A DNA stretch of 64,000 bases from Bdellovibrionales bacterium (GTDB taxonomy: Bacteria > Bdellovibrionota > Bdellovibrionia > Bdellovibrionales > Bdellovibrionaceae). The DNA lies in the NCBI GenBank assembly GCA_018266295.1, contig JAFEAQ010000019.1, forward strand, positions 1 to 64,000, written 5' to 3'. The first letter of the stretch is position 1, and every line of letters starts with the position of its first letter. The notes below the pieces were generated by a model that made no database searches, was not told where the DNA came from, and saw only the letters and a list, made by a program, of their open reading frames with translations. A program made the translations under genes and the position numbers. Of the stretch, positions 40,516 through 47,297 are shown piece after piece.

Positions 40516-41249
40516 TATCTAACTCCGAAATTATCTGAAGAGCCGTTATAAGATGGTGCTGAAATATTTGAGGCGAACACCGTCTCTTCTCCCGCGGAAT
40601 GAAGAGAATGGTCAATGGCTACTTGTGATTGTCTGTATTTACTAGAGCCCCGGCGAATCACCGTAAAGGACTTGCGGGAAGAGCAATCATCCTGACTGAT
40701 CATCTGTGTATTTTCGGGAGCTTGGCTGCCAAATGCATTGTGCTTGTTGTGCATATCATGGCCACCGGTAAAGAAGTCAAAGCGGTTTCTGCCACGAATA
40801 GCGCCACCGGTGTCTTCAACAATGAAGTAACCTGGATGTTTCATCTTGCGGCCGCTCGGAAGAGTGATTTCTTTGCCCTTCATTGATGGCATCTCGATAA
40901 TGTCACCCATTTGGTAGTATGCCGGATCCGCCGCAACCGACACATAGGGGATTAAGCAGTTGCCGCTGGCTCCCTTGGCGGTTTCGCAATCACCCATATC
41001 TATGATCTTACCCTGGTAGGTCATGAGCTTGTTGCCTGGAAGAGTTCCAGAGCCTTGCAGCTTTACTTGCTTCTTGAATTCACTGCAAGGCTTTGAAGAA
41101 TTGCAAACCTCTTCAACCGAGGGGACGAAGTAGGTGCTGGTTGTTGCCACTGAAGGCTGGCAAAGGCCCTCTCGTCCCGCCTGTGCCTGCGGAACGAGTA
41201 TCATACTTGTAATAAGTGGGAACAGCGTTCTCCGAAAATTTATTCTCAT
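40515..41249 (-). CDS. Secreted 3D-domain (MltA C-terminal-like) protein
   Basis: 244 residues. A signal peptide ends near residue 25 ('SMILVPQAQAG'). The 3D domain, a double-psi beta-barrel, is seen in 'YVSVAADPAYYQMGDIIEM' and 'GYFIVEDTGGAIRGRNRFDF', with the Asp residues expected of MltA-type lytic enzymes. The main MltA barrel is missing, so this is the stand-alone form, as in resuscitation or spore-cortex-type proteins. It may cleave or bind peptidoglycan. I use the ATG at 41249; a GTG at 41327 would add 26 residues that spoil the signal peptide. Six cysteines in the mature part suggest disulfides. Confidence 0.8.
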   Translation of the reverse strand: MRINFRRTLFPLITSMILVPQAQAGREGLCQPSVATTSTYFVPSVEEVCNSSKPCSEFKKQVKLQGSGTLPGNKLMTYQGKIIDMGDCETAKGASGNCLIPYVSVAADPAYYQMGDIIEMPSMKGKEITLPSGRKMKHPGYFIVEDTGGAIRGRNRFDFFTGGHDMHNKHNAFGSQAPENTQMISQDDCSSRKSFTVIRRGSSKYRQSQVAIDHSLHSAGEETVFASNISAPSYNGSSDNFGVR

Positions 41250-41609
41250 ACGAAAATACAAACAGAGCAATATCGGGGCCGTCTCTTCTGGCCGCACACC
41301 GCAGTTGAGTGCCCAGGTTTTTTTCACACGCTGTTAGCTTCGACAATCCGAACATTTGTTACTTAATATTTCTGCATTGGTAGAGTGAAAACTCACTGTC
41401 TCACGATGAGAAAACGTCTCTTGTCGTGAAAGCCGGGGATCAGAGTTTTGTTCAAAATATTTTCGACATCAAAAACATTAATCTTAGGTCCTGTAAAAAA
41501 GCTGAGCGCTTTATTGGAAATTCTAACTCTGAAATACGCTTTCTTTTTAATCCCTTAAGTCGGGTCCGGCAGCGGCCGATAGAGTTTTGGTAAAGATAAG
41601 AGGTGCAGT
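41250..41609. other. Gene-free stretch between divergent genes
   Basis: These 360 bases separate the 3D-domain gene (minus) from the PilZ gene (plus). They hold a bulged hairpin at 41401-41429 (TCACGA...TCGTGA around TGAGA/TCTCT) and a sigma-28-like promoter at 41555-41582. I see no protein-coding frame with a credible start. Confidence 0.6.
41555..41582 (+). promoter_or_regulatory. Candidate sigma-28 (FliA)-type promoter before the PilZ gene
   Basis: GCCGATAG at 41575-41582 matches 7 of 8 bases of the FliA -10 element (GCCGATAA). TTAAGTCG at 41555-41562 matches 5 of 8 of the -35 element, with a 12-base spacer instead of 11. It ends 27 bases before the ATG, so the leader would be short. If real, it places a c-di-GMP receptor under flagellar-type control. 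Confidence 0.4.
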
Positions 41610-42422
41610 ATGCAAACACTTTTTTATGTCTCATTGAATGGCGGCCACGTAGGACCCTATTCCGTAGAGACTATTGTTCAGAAAATCGAAGCCGGTGAGC
41701 ACGTATGGACAGACTATGTCTATTGTGAGGCAAAAGCAGACTGGGTTGTAGCGATGGAACATCCAAGCTTTGCTGATAAATTCCAATCATCTAATGCAAA
41801 AGTACCTGCAGCCAAAGAAGAGCATACTGTTATTAGCGCTGCAACTCCGAAGCATGATGATAAATATAAAGAAAAGGCATGGTACATCTTGAAAGAGGGC
41901 AATAACTACGGTCCTTTCTCAAAGCTAGAATTAGTACAGATGCTTCAAGAAAAAACGATGTTTGAATATGATTACGTATGGCATTCAAAGTTGAATGCGT
42001 GGAAACGCGTTGCGGAGCTTGAGGAGTATTCTCCTGAGTCTATCCGTGCGATGAAGGAATCAGGTCTTTCTGAGATTGCTGAGGTCTTCTTCCGCCGTCG
42101 CCATGCACGTGCTTCTTATGGCTGTTCTTTGATTGTTCATAACAACAAGACAGTTTTCAAAGGCCGCAGCATGGAGATCAGCTCTGGTGGTGCGGGTATC
42201 ATGATTGACAATCCAAATCTTCAACCGGGCCAGAACTTGTTTTTGCACTTCCAACCGGGCGACGGCGTACCTCCTTTCAACGCGGTTTGCACTGTTGTAA
42301 GCAAGCAAATGGTTAAGGACACAAAGAGTGCCCTTGATTCAGTGAAGTACGGTGTGAAATTCACAAGCATCAGCCAATCTGTGCGTGAATCAATCCGTCA
42401 GTTCACACAAAAAGCCGCTTAA
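41610..42422 (+). CDS. Double GYF-domain PilZ protein
   Basis: 270 residues, cytoplasmic. Two GYF-type (DUF4339-like) domains come first: 'FYVSLNGGHVGPYSVETI' (about 4-55) and 'WYILKEGNNYGPFSKLELV' (about 91-135). A PilZ domain follows (about 155-265) with the c-di-GMP-binding 'RRRHAR' (RxxxR) and 'MEISSGGAGIMI', where Glu stands in place of the usual Asp/Asn of the D/NxSxxG motif. PilZ proteins bind c-di-GMP and control motility or surface functions; GYF domains bind Pro-rich partners. AAGAGGTG precedes the ATG. A hairpin over the stop codon separates it from the vWA lipoprotein gene. Confidence 0.88.
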   Translation: MQTLFYVSLNGGHVGPYSVETIVQKIEAGEHVWTDYVYCEAKADWVVAMEHPSFADKFQSSNAKVPAAKEEHTVISAATPKHDDKYKEKAWYILKEGNNYGPFSKLELVQMLQEKTMFEYDYVWHSKLNAWKRVAELEEYSPESIRAMKESGLSEIAEVFFRRRHARASYGCSLIVHNNKTVFKGRSMEISSGGAGIMIDNPNLQPGQNLFLHFQPGDGVPPFNAVCTVVSKQMVKDTKSALDSVKYGVKFTSISQSVRESIRQFTQKAA

Positions 42423-42434
42423 TCTGCGGCTTTT
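42410..42434 (+). terminator. Terminator overlapping the PilZ stop codon
   Basis: AAAAGCCGC / GCGGCTTTT, a 9-bp perfect stem with loop TTAATCT, ends in four T. The left arm codes for the last Lys-Ala-Ala codons of the PilZ protein and the stop lies in the loop. The vWA gene starts only 30 bases later, so it may be an attenuator instead of a full stop. Confidence 0.6.
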
Positions 42435-42463
42435 CGTCGGCAGCTTTTGTCATGGAGGATTTT

Positions 42464-43447
42464 ATGATTCGTTCTTTTGCAATCGGTTTAGTTCTTGCGG
42501 CGACATTGGTTCAAGTAGGCTGTGGAAACGGGGCAGCCACCAGATACGACCTCGATTCAACCGGGCAGAATTTCGGACAGAAAATCCTCTATAACAATAA
42601 AGTCGATATCGTCTTCATCGTCGATAACTCGACTTCGATGGCTCAACATCAAGATCGTTTGAATTCCCAAATCCCAACACTGGTTTCTGTTCTTCAAGGC
42701 TTGAAGATGGATTACCATATCGTTTCTATCTCGACCAGCATGGGCTTGGATGGCAACGGCGGGCAGTTCTTGGGCTCACCAAAAGTTCTGACTCCAACGA
42801 CTCCTAATTTACAGGCTCTCTTACAACAGCGAATTGCCTTGGGTGATACTGGCTCAAACAATGAGCGTGGTCTTTACTCAATGGAAACAGTTCTGTCTCC
42901 GTCTTATCTGACGACAGACGGCCAAGGCTTCTTGCGCGATGATGCTCTTCTTGCTGTGATTGCGCTGAGTGATGAAAACGACAAGAGCGGCAAGACCGCA
43001 AGCTACTATGCTTCGTTCCTCGATAAGCTCAAACCGGCCGATACAGAAGGCCGCAAATCCTGGATTTTCAATTTCATCGGCGTGCTAGAGAACTCCAGCG
43101 CTTGCCGAACATTCAATGATTACTCTGAAGTGGGCACCATCCAAATGCAGCTGGCGGATCTCTCCGGCGGCAATAAAGAGTCTTTGTGCTCTAATAGCTT
43201 GGCTTCGGCTGTGACAAACATCAAAGCGCGCATCGTGCAAATCTTGACGGATTTCTATTTGAAAACCAAACCCATCAAGACGACTTTGAAAATCGCGGTG
43301 AATGGATCTTTGGTTCAAGAAGATGCTAACAACGGATGGACTTACGTAGAAGAAAACGGCAAGTACATCATTCGCTTCCATGGCAATGCGATTCCGCCGG
43401 CAGATGCCGACATCCGCGTCGACTTCACGCCGACTGAGAACGGTTAG
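42464..43447 (+). CDS. Lipoprotein with von Willebrand factor A domain
   Basis: 327 residues. Lipobox 'VQVGC' (Cys20). A vWA domain (about 47-250) starts 'KVDIVFIVDNSTSMAQHQDR' with the metal site D54-N-S-T-S58 (MIDAS DxSxS), followed by 'ALLAVIALSDENDKSG'. A C-terminal beta-rich segment (about 275-327) contains 'TLKIAVNGSLVQEDANNGWT'. vWA lipoproteins mediate protein contacts in the envelope. GGAGG eight bases before the ATG at 42464 fixes the start; the frame beginning at 42452 would place the ribosome site inside the gene. It is 41 bases after the PilZ gene. No partner chaperone ATPase is seen nearby. Confidence 0.85.
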   Translation: MIRSFAIGLVLAATLVQVGCGNGAATRYDLDSTGQNFGQKILYNNKVDIVFIVDNSTSMAQHQDRLNSQIPTLVSVLQGLKMDYHIVSISTSMGLDGNGGQFLGSPKVLTPTTPNLQALLQQRIALGDTGSNNERGLYSMETVLSPSYLTTDGQGFLRDDALLAVIALSDENDKSGKTASYYASFLDKLKPADTEGRKSWIFNFIGVLENSSACRTFNDYSEVGTIQMQLADLSGGNKESLCSNSLASAVTNIKARIVQILTDFYLKTKPIKTTLKIAVNGSLVQEDANNGWTYVEENGKYIIRFHGNAIPPADADIRVDFTPTENG

Positions 43448-43943
43448 TCATCTCGTCGCCCCGATAGTAGGCGCGCCGAGCGCATACCGCCTCGAGTGAG
43501 TCTTTCCCTTTATCGATGGCCGGTGGCTCGTTGATTACTTCTAAGAGAGTACTCTTAGAAGTCTTTCTTACGCAGATTAAGAGGAGTGTCTGCCCCGGAC
43601 GAAGACGAGGATAAATCAAAACCCATTACGGAACTATCATTAGCCTCGCTCCGAGTACGCTTTGCATTGAATTTCATTTTTCTAAAAAATTCACTTGCGG
43701 CAGTTTTTGTGCTGTTGAGGATTCCATATAAAGTCTCTTAGCTTCTTGAATGAGGCAGGTCACACACGAAGGCAGTGCGATTTATTATTGGGCATTTGTG
43801 AGCGAATAGGCCCATGCTCTAGTCGCATCTTTCAAATTGTTTTCCATTCCTGAAAAGCTCAAAATTACAATCAAAAATCTCGTGGTATATAAGTCTACGA
43901 AAGTATTTTCTCTTGAGTTCGAAAACACAAAGCAGAGGACATC
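43448..43943. other. Gene-free stretch with a perfect palindrome
   Basis: These 496 bases have no credible gene. A 64-codon minus frame (43425-43619) overlaps the vWA 3' end and has no family or ribosome site. A perfect 11-bp inverted repeat, ACTTCTAAGAG / CTCTTAGAAGT, lies at 43537-43562 with a 4-base loop. The right-hand part is AT-rich and probably holds the promoter of the HNH gene. Confidence 0.6.
43537..43562. repeat. Perfect 26-base inverted repeat
   Basis: Arms of 11 bases (ACTTCTAAGAG, CTCTTAGAAGT) with loop AGTA. It is followed on the plus strand by CTTTCTTA, only a weak T tract, so it is either a poor terminator for the vWA gene, 90 bases downstream of its stop, or a protein-binding operator. 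Confidence 0.6.
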
Positions 43944-44927
43944 ATGACTGAACCAAAGCACACCGGCCCTCTCAACCCTATAGAGTTAACGAGAGTTTCA
44001 AATGCTGAGTTAATCCTACGAATGGAAAAGCTCGTTCGCACGGAAAGGAAAGTCACTCACTTGGTGTTGCTTCACATTGCTGAAATCGAATCTCGGAAGA
44101 TCTATGCCGATCTTGGTTTTGATGGCATGTATTCTTATTTGACTAAAGGTCTTGGCTATTCAGAAGGTAGTGCTTACCGCCGGCTGCAGTCGTCACGCCT
44201 ATTAAAACAAGTTCCGGAGGTGGCAAAAAAAATCGAAGATGGCAGATTGAATCTTACACAACTCACAGAGGTCCAAAAATGTGTTAAAGAAAATACTCTT
44301 TCTTCTGAGGAGACTTTAAAAGTCCTAGAGAAGCTCGAAAATAAAAATTCTTTTGAAACACAAAAGACACTGACCTTCGAATTGAATTTGCCGGTTCAAA
44401 CTACAGAGAAAATAAAACCTCAAGCAGATGAGTCCATTCGTATGGAGCTGACGCTCACGAAGGAGCAGTTTGATGACCTTGAACAAGCGAAGAGCTTGCT
44501 GTCTCATATTTATCCAGATGGCTCTTGGTCTGATATCATCGCAAAGCTGGCGAAGGAGTTTAATCAACAAAAACTGCTGGGCCATTCTGAAATCGGAGAG
44601 AACTCTAAAAAAGTATCTACGCTTGCAAGCTTGCTAGAAAATCCAACGCAATGTGTACTCGCTGCGGGGGAGAAGCCTTCTGTCAAAAGAAAATCTATCT
44701 CTTTGGGAATCAGACGTCAGTTGCTGCGTAAAGCCGGCAATTGCTGCGAATTTAAAGACCCAAAAAACGGCAAAAGATGCGGTTCTAAATATCAACTGCA
44801 AATTGATCATATTCAACCCGTGGCTTTCGGTGGAGGCAACGATCTGGAGAACCTTCGTGTTTTATGTAGAACTCATAATCTTCAAGCAGCTCGAAATCGT
44901 GGTCTGAACTACGAGTTTTCATCATAA
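43944..44927 (+). CDS. HNH endonuclease family protein
   Basis: 327 residues. The N-terminal two-thirds is helical ('ELILRMEKLVRTERKVTHLV', 'LGYSEGSAYRRLQSSRLLK') and resembles the DNA-binding-like part of the HNH proteins that occur in many copies in some predatory bacteria. The C-terminal HNH domain (about 260-320) has a Cys pair ('CCEFKDPKNGKRC'), the core 'IDHIQPVAFGGGNDLENLRV' and 'LCRTHN'. It probably nicks or cuts DNA. The gene is more AT-rich than its neighbours and has gene-poor flanks, which suits an accessory or duplicated gene. No modification or immunity gene is adjacent, so a restriction role is not supported. Confidence 0.85.
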   Translation: MTEPKHTGPLNPIELTRVSNAELILRMEKLVRTERKVTHLVLLHIAEIESRKIYADLGFDGMYSYLTKGLGYSEGSAYRRLQSSRLLKQVPEVAKKIEDGRLNLTQLTEVQKCVKENTLSSEETLKVLEKLENKNSFETQKTLTFELNLPVQTTEKIKPQADESIRMELTLTKEQFDDLEQAKSLLSHIYPDGSWSDIIAKLAKEFNQQKLLGHSEIGENSKKVSTLASLLENPTQCVLAAGEKPSVKRKSISLGIRRQLLRKAGNCCEFKDPKNGKRCGSKYQLQIDHIQPVAFGGGNDLENLRVLCRTHNLQAARNRGLNYEFSS

Positions 44928-45117
44928 GCAAATGAACTTTAATTCGAGGGAATGGATGTGGATTTTTCGGCCAAGGAAGAATCAATTCGTTTTCATTCTC
45001 AGTTAAAGTTCACCGCGCTTTCACTAGGATTTCAGTGGAACGCATGGATGAAGTTTTACTATTCAATCACGAGCGAAGAATTTAAAACCAGGTCCTTTCT
45101 AATAAAAGGATTCGGTT

Positions 45118-45732
45118 ATGAAAACACCACGATTTAAAAGACAACGCCGCCTCTTGGTGGAGCTTCCAGGCATGGGTAAATCCGGCGCGCTCGAAAGACG
45201 CCCTTATCCGCCGGGCCAGCACGGTCAGCAACGCCGTAAGTACTCGGTCTTTGCGCTCCAGCTCGAAGAAAAACAAAAGCTTCGCTTCCACTATGGTGTG
45301 CGTGAAGAACAATTCCGTAATCTCGTGAAGAAAGCCAAAGCCTCTCAAGCAACCAACTGGCTTGAAGCTCTTGTCAGCATGCTGGAAAAGCGCCTGGATA
45401 ATGTAGTTTTCCGTCTGGCATTTGCACCGAGCATTCGGGCGGCCCGTCAGTTGATTTCCCATGGCAAAGTTTTGGTGAATGGCAAGAAGCTCGATATTTC
45501 TTCAGCGATGATTAAAGTCGGCGACGTTGTGACACTCAAACCAAAAGCCTACGAAAACCAAGTTTATCTTGAAGCCAAGCAAGCGCCACGCTTGGAGCTC
45601 GCAGACTTCCTTGCAAAAGAAGAGGTCAATGGGGTTGAAGCGGGCCGCTTGATTGACGAACCAAAGCTGCAAGCAGTTCCATTTCCATTCGATCCAGGGC
45701 TTGTAATCGGTTACTACTCATTGCGAGGTTAG
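45118..45732 (+). CDS. rpsD: 30S ribosomal protein S4, stand-alone copy
   Basis: 204 residues. The S4 core is clear: 'PYPPGQHGQQRRKYSVFALQ' (the APGQHG motif), 'EKQKLRFHYGVREEQFRN', and the S4 RNA-binding domain 'MLEKRLDNVVFRLAFAPSIR' with 'ARQLISHGKVLVNGKKLDI'; the C terminus 'FDPGLVIGYYSLRG' resembles the usual '..IVEFYSR' end. The N terminus ('MKTPRFKRQRRLLVELPG') differs from the common 'ARYxGPxxKxxRR' start, and the protein has no Cys. S4 starts 30S assembly and represses its own operon. It is not beside rpsM, rpsK or rpoA here, so it may be a second copy. AAAGGA lies upstream of the ATG. Confidence 0.9.
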   Translation: MKTPRFKRQRRLLVELPGMGKSGALERRPYPPGQHGQQRRKYSVFALQLEEKQKLRFHYGVREEQFRNLVKKAKASQATNWLEALVSMLEKRLDNVVFRLAFAPSIRAARQLISHGKVLVNGKKLDISSAMIKVGDVVTLKPKAYENQVYLEAKQAPRLELADFLAKEEVNGVEAGRLIDEPKLQAVPFPFDPGLVIGYYSLRG

Positions 45733-45734
45733 TT

Positions 45735-45974
45735 ATGGCTGATAAATCTGCGAAACTTCTCGAAACTGAAGCGATAGATTTTGATGAAGTCGGTGACGAG
45801 TGGTTGAGTTTGAATTTGGGCGGCGAGAAGTATGTGATGGATCTGGATACTTTGATCGATCTGTCTTTTCGCTGCACTTCTTTCTTGGCGTATCTCGAGA
45901 GCAAGCAAGAAAATTCTTTAGAAGTTTTGGGAACACACTGTGGATGCTATTCCACAAAGGTGAACGTTCACTAG
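45735..45974 (+). CDS. Small acidic protein of unknown function coupled to rpsD
   Basis: 79 residues, acidic ('MADKSAKLLETEAIDFDEVG', 'KYVMDLDTLIDLSFR'), with Cys in 'CTSFLAYLE' and 'HCGCYSTKV'. The ATG is two bases after the rpsD stop, with GAGG inside the rpsD end as ribosome site, so it is translationally coupled to S4. I do not recognise it. The pairing suggests a role in ribosome assembly or an unrelated small protein using the strong rpsD promoter. The C-terminal CGC could bind a metal, but two cysteines alone are weak evidence. Confidence 0.6.
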   Translation: MADKSAKLLETEAIDFDEVGDEWLSLNLGGEKYVMDLDTLIDLSFRCTSFLAYLESKQENSLEVLGTHCGCYSTKVNVH

Positions 45975-46067
45975 TGGTGTCGTTTTTTTCTGGCACGAGC
46001 GTTGCTCACTAGAGTTTTGCTCGAAAAATTCAGTGGCATTTTGCCACAGCCATAGAAAGGAACCACT

Positions 46068-46790
46068 ATGAAAAAATTGTTAATTGCGTTGCTCGCAAGT
46101 TCATTGTTCTTCAACACGGCTTGTACGGATGATGAAGTTGCAGCCGGTGTTATCGGTGCTGCTATCGGTGTTGGCATTGCTGTCGGCGCAGGCGGTGGCC
46201 ACCATGATCACGATCATGATCGTAGACCCCCAGATCGTTACCCAGGCCCAGATTACGGACGCCCAGGATACGGACGCCCAGGATATGGACGCGGACCTGG
46301 TTACGGTCCGGGCCCAGGCCGCCCACACAGAGGCTATTCTGCTGATGTCACTTTGGCCTCTTCAGAAGTTTTTGACACTGCGGTCGGTGCGAATTCTCAG
46401 ACCGTTGATTTTGCAAGCAAGTACGGAATCTCTGACGCCGCTGCTGCAAAAATCGAAACTGCCTTCGCAAATGTGGAAACTCAAGGCCTTGCTTCTTTCG
46501 AATCTATCGGTTTGAAAAAGGCTGACTTGAAAGACATCGCGAAACGCGAAATGCCAGACACTGATTCTTTAAAAGCAGTTGCCGGCAAACTTGATATGTC
46601 ACAAGCGCAAGCCCGCGACCTCATCAAAGAATTGATCCAAAACTTTGATGCTCAGGCATCTAATGTGGACAGCAACTACTGGCAGTCTTGCATGGCTAAA
46701 GGTCGTTGGAAAACTCCACAAAACATGTATTGCAAATCCACTAGTTGGAATGGCTGTGCACCGGCAACGGGCGCATCTCTTTGCTACTAG
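46068..46790 (+). CDS. Lipoprotein with His/Asp tract and Gly-Pro-Tyr-Arg repeats
   Basis: 240 residues. Lipobox 'NTAC' (Cys19). A glycine-zipper-like hydrophobic part (about 24-43, 'AAGVIGAAIGVGIAVGAGGG') is followed by 'HHDHDHDRRPPDR', then repeats of 'YGRPG' and 'GPGPG' (about 58-90). The C-terminal 150 residues are helical ('AAAAKIETAFANVETQGL', 'LDMSQAQARDLIKELI') with three or four Cys near the end. The glycine zipper could insert in a membrane and the His/Asp tract could bind divalent metal. I do not recognise the family. AAGGA lies before the ATG. It ends 24 bases before a strong terminator. Confidence 0.78.
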   Translation: MKKLLIALLASSLFFNTACTDDEVAAGVIGAAIGVGIAVGAGGGHHDHDHDRRPPDRYPGPDYGRPGYGRPGYGRGPGYGPGPGRPHRGYSADVTLASSEVFDTAVGANSQTVDFASKYGISDAAAAKIETAFANVETQGLASFESIGLKKADLKDIAKREMPDTDSLKAVAGKLDMSQAQARDLIKELIQNFDAQASNVDSNYWQSCMAKGRWKTPQNMYCKSTSWNGCAPATGASLCY

Positions 46791-46814
46791 TTTTTGGGGA
46801 CATCCTGTAGTTGT

Positions 46815-46845
46815 GGGGAGGGCGACGAGCTCTCCCCCTTTTTTT
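46815..46845 (+). terminator. Rho-independent terminator
   Basis: A GC stem (GGGGAG / CTCCCC) with an 11-base loop is followed by seven T at 46839-46845. It ends the transcript of the lipoprotein gene nine bases before the convergent thioesterase stop. Confidence 0.75.
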
Positions 46846-46853
46846 GTTCGCAG

Positions 46854-47297
46854 CTAAACGTGTACGACGAAGACGCCGTCGAGTTGGGCGCAGACTTTGC
46901 CCTTGCAGATCACTTGAACCTTCATCAGCTCGCGGACTTTTTTCCAACGGCTCAGGCAATAGAAGAACTTCTGATAGAGTTCCGGATTTTTAAACTCACA
47001 AATCACATCGAAATCCTCGGTCACAGGATGCAGATACTTGATCTCGCCCTTTTGGATCACGATATTGTTGGTCTGAATCTTTTCTTTATCGAGCCCCAAA
47101 TAAACCAAACTATAAGCCGCCAGCACGGACAGAGTATAAATACTGCCGCCAAAAGCCGTGCTCTTGTGATTGATGTTTTCCTTTAGGCGGGCGCGTAGGT
47201 GGACTTTCTCGGGGTTTGCTTCAAGGATCTCAAACCCCAAGTGCTGGGTCAGTGGAATATCATTCGTGAGCTTCTTATAGAGCTGCTCTTTATTCAT
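46854..47297 (-). CDS. YiiD C-terminal-type hotdog thioesterase
   Basis: 147 residues. The YiiD_C hotdog pattern is clear: 'IPLTQHLGFEILEANPEKVH', 'NINHKSTAFGGSIYTLSVLA' (the HKxTAFGGS motif of the family) and 'FKNPELYQKFFYCLSRWKKV'. The family is predicted to be a thioesterase acting on an acyl-CoA or acyl-ACP; the substrate is unknown. The ATG at 47297 overlaps the 3' end of the ABC exporter gene by eight bases; the frame upstream to 47429 lies inside that gene and is not used. Coupling to a lipid-flippase-like exporter makes a lipid-linked role plausible. Confidence 0.88.
   Translation of the reverse strand: MNKEQLYKKLTNDIPLTQHLGFEILEANPEKVHLRARLKENINHKSTAFGGSIYTLSVLAAYSLVYLGLDKEKIQTNNIVIQKGEIKYLHPVTEDFDVICEFKNPELYQKFFYCLSRWKKVRELMKVQVICKGKVCAQLDGVFVVHV

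Noticed and set aside
43425-43619. 64-codon minus-strand frame
   Set aside because: It overlaps the vWA 3' end, has no ribosome site, and reads across the palindrome; probably not coding.
43944-44927. HNH gene considered as part of a restriction or toxin-immunity system
   Set aside because: No methyltransferase, specificity subunit, immunity protein or secretion marker is adjacent; only a lone HNH nuclease is supported.
44952-45137. 61-codon frame just before rpsD
   Set aside because: It has GAGGG upstream, but it overlaps the rpsD start out of frame, has no signal or family features, and fits better as the rpsD leader.
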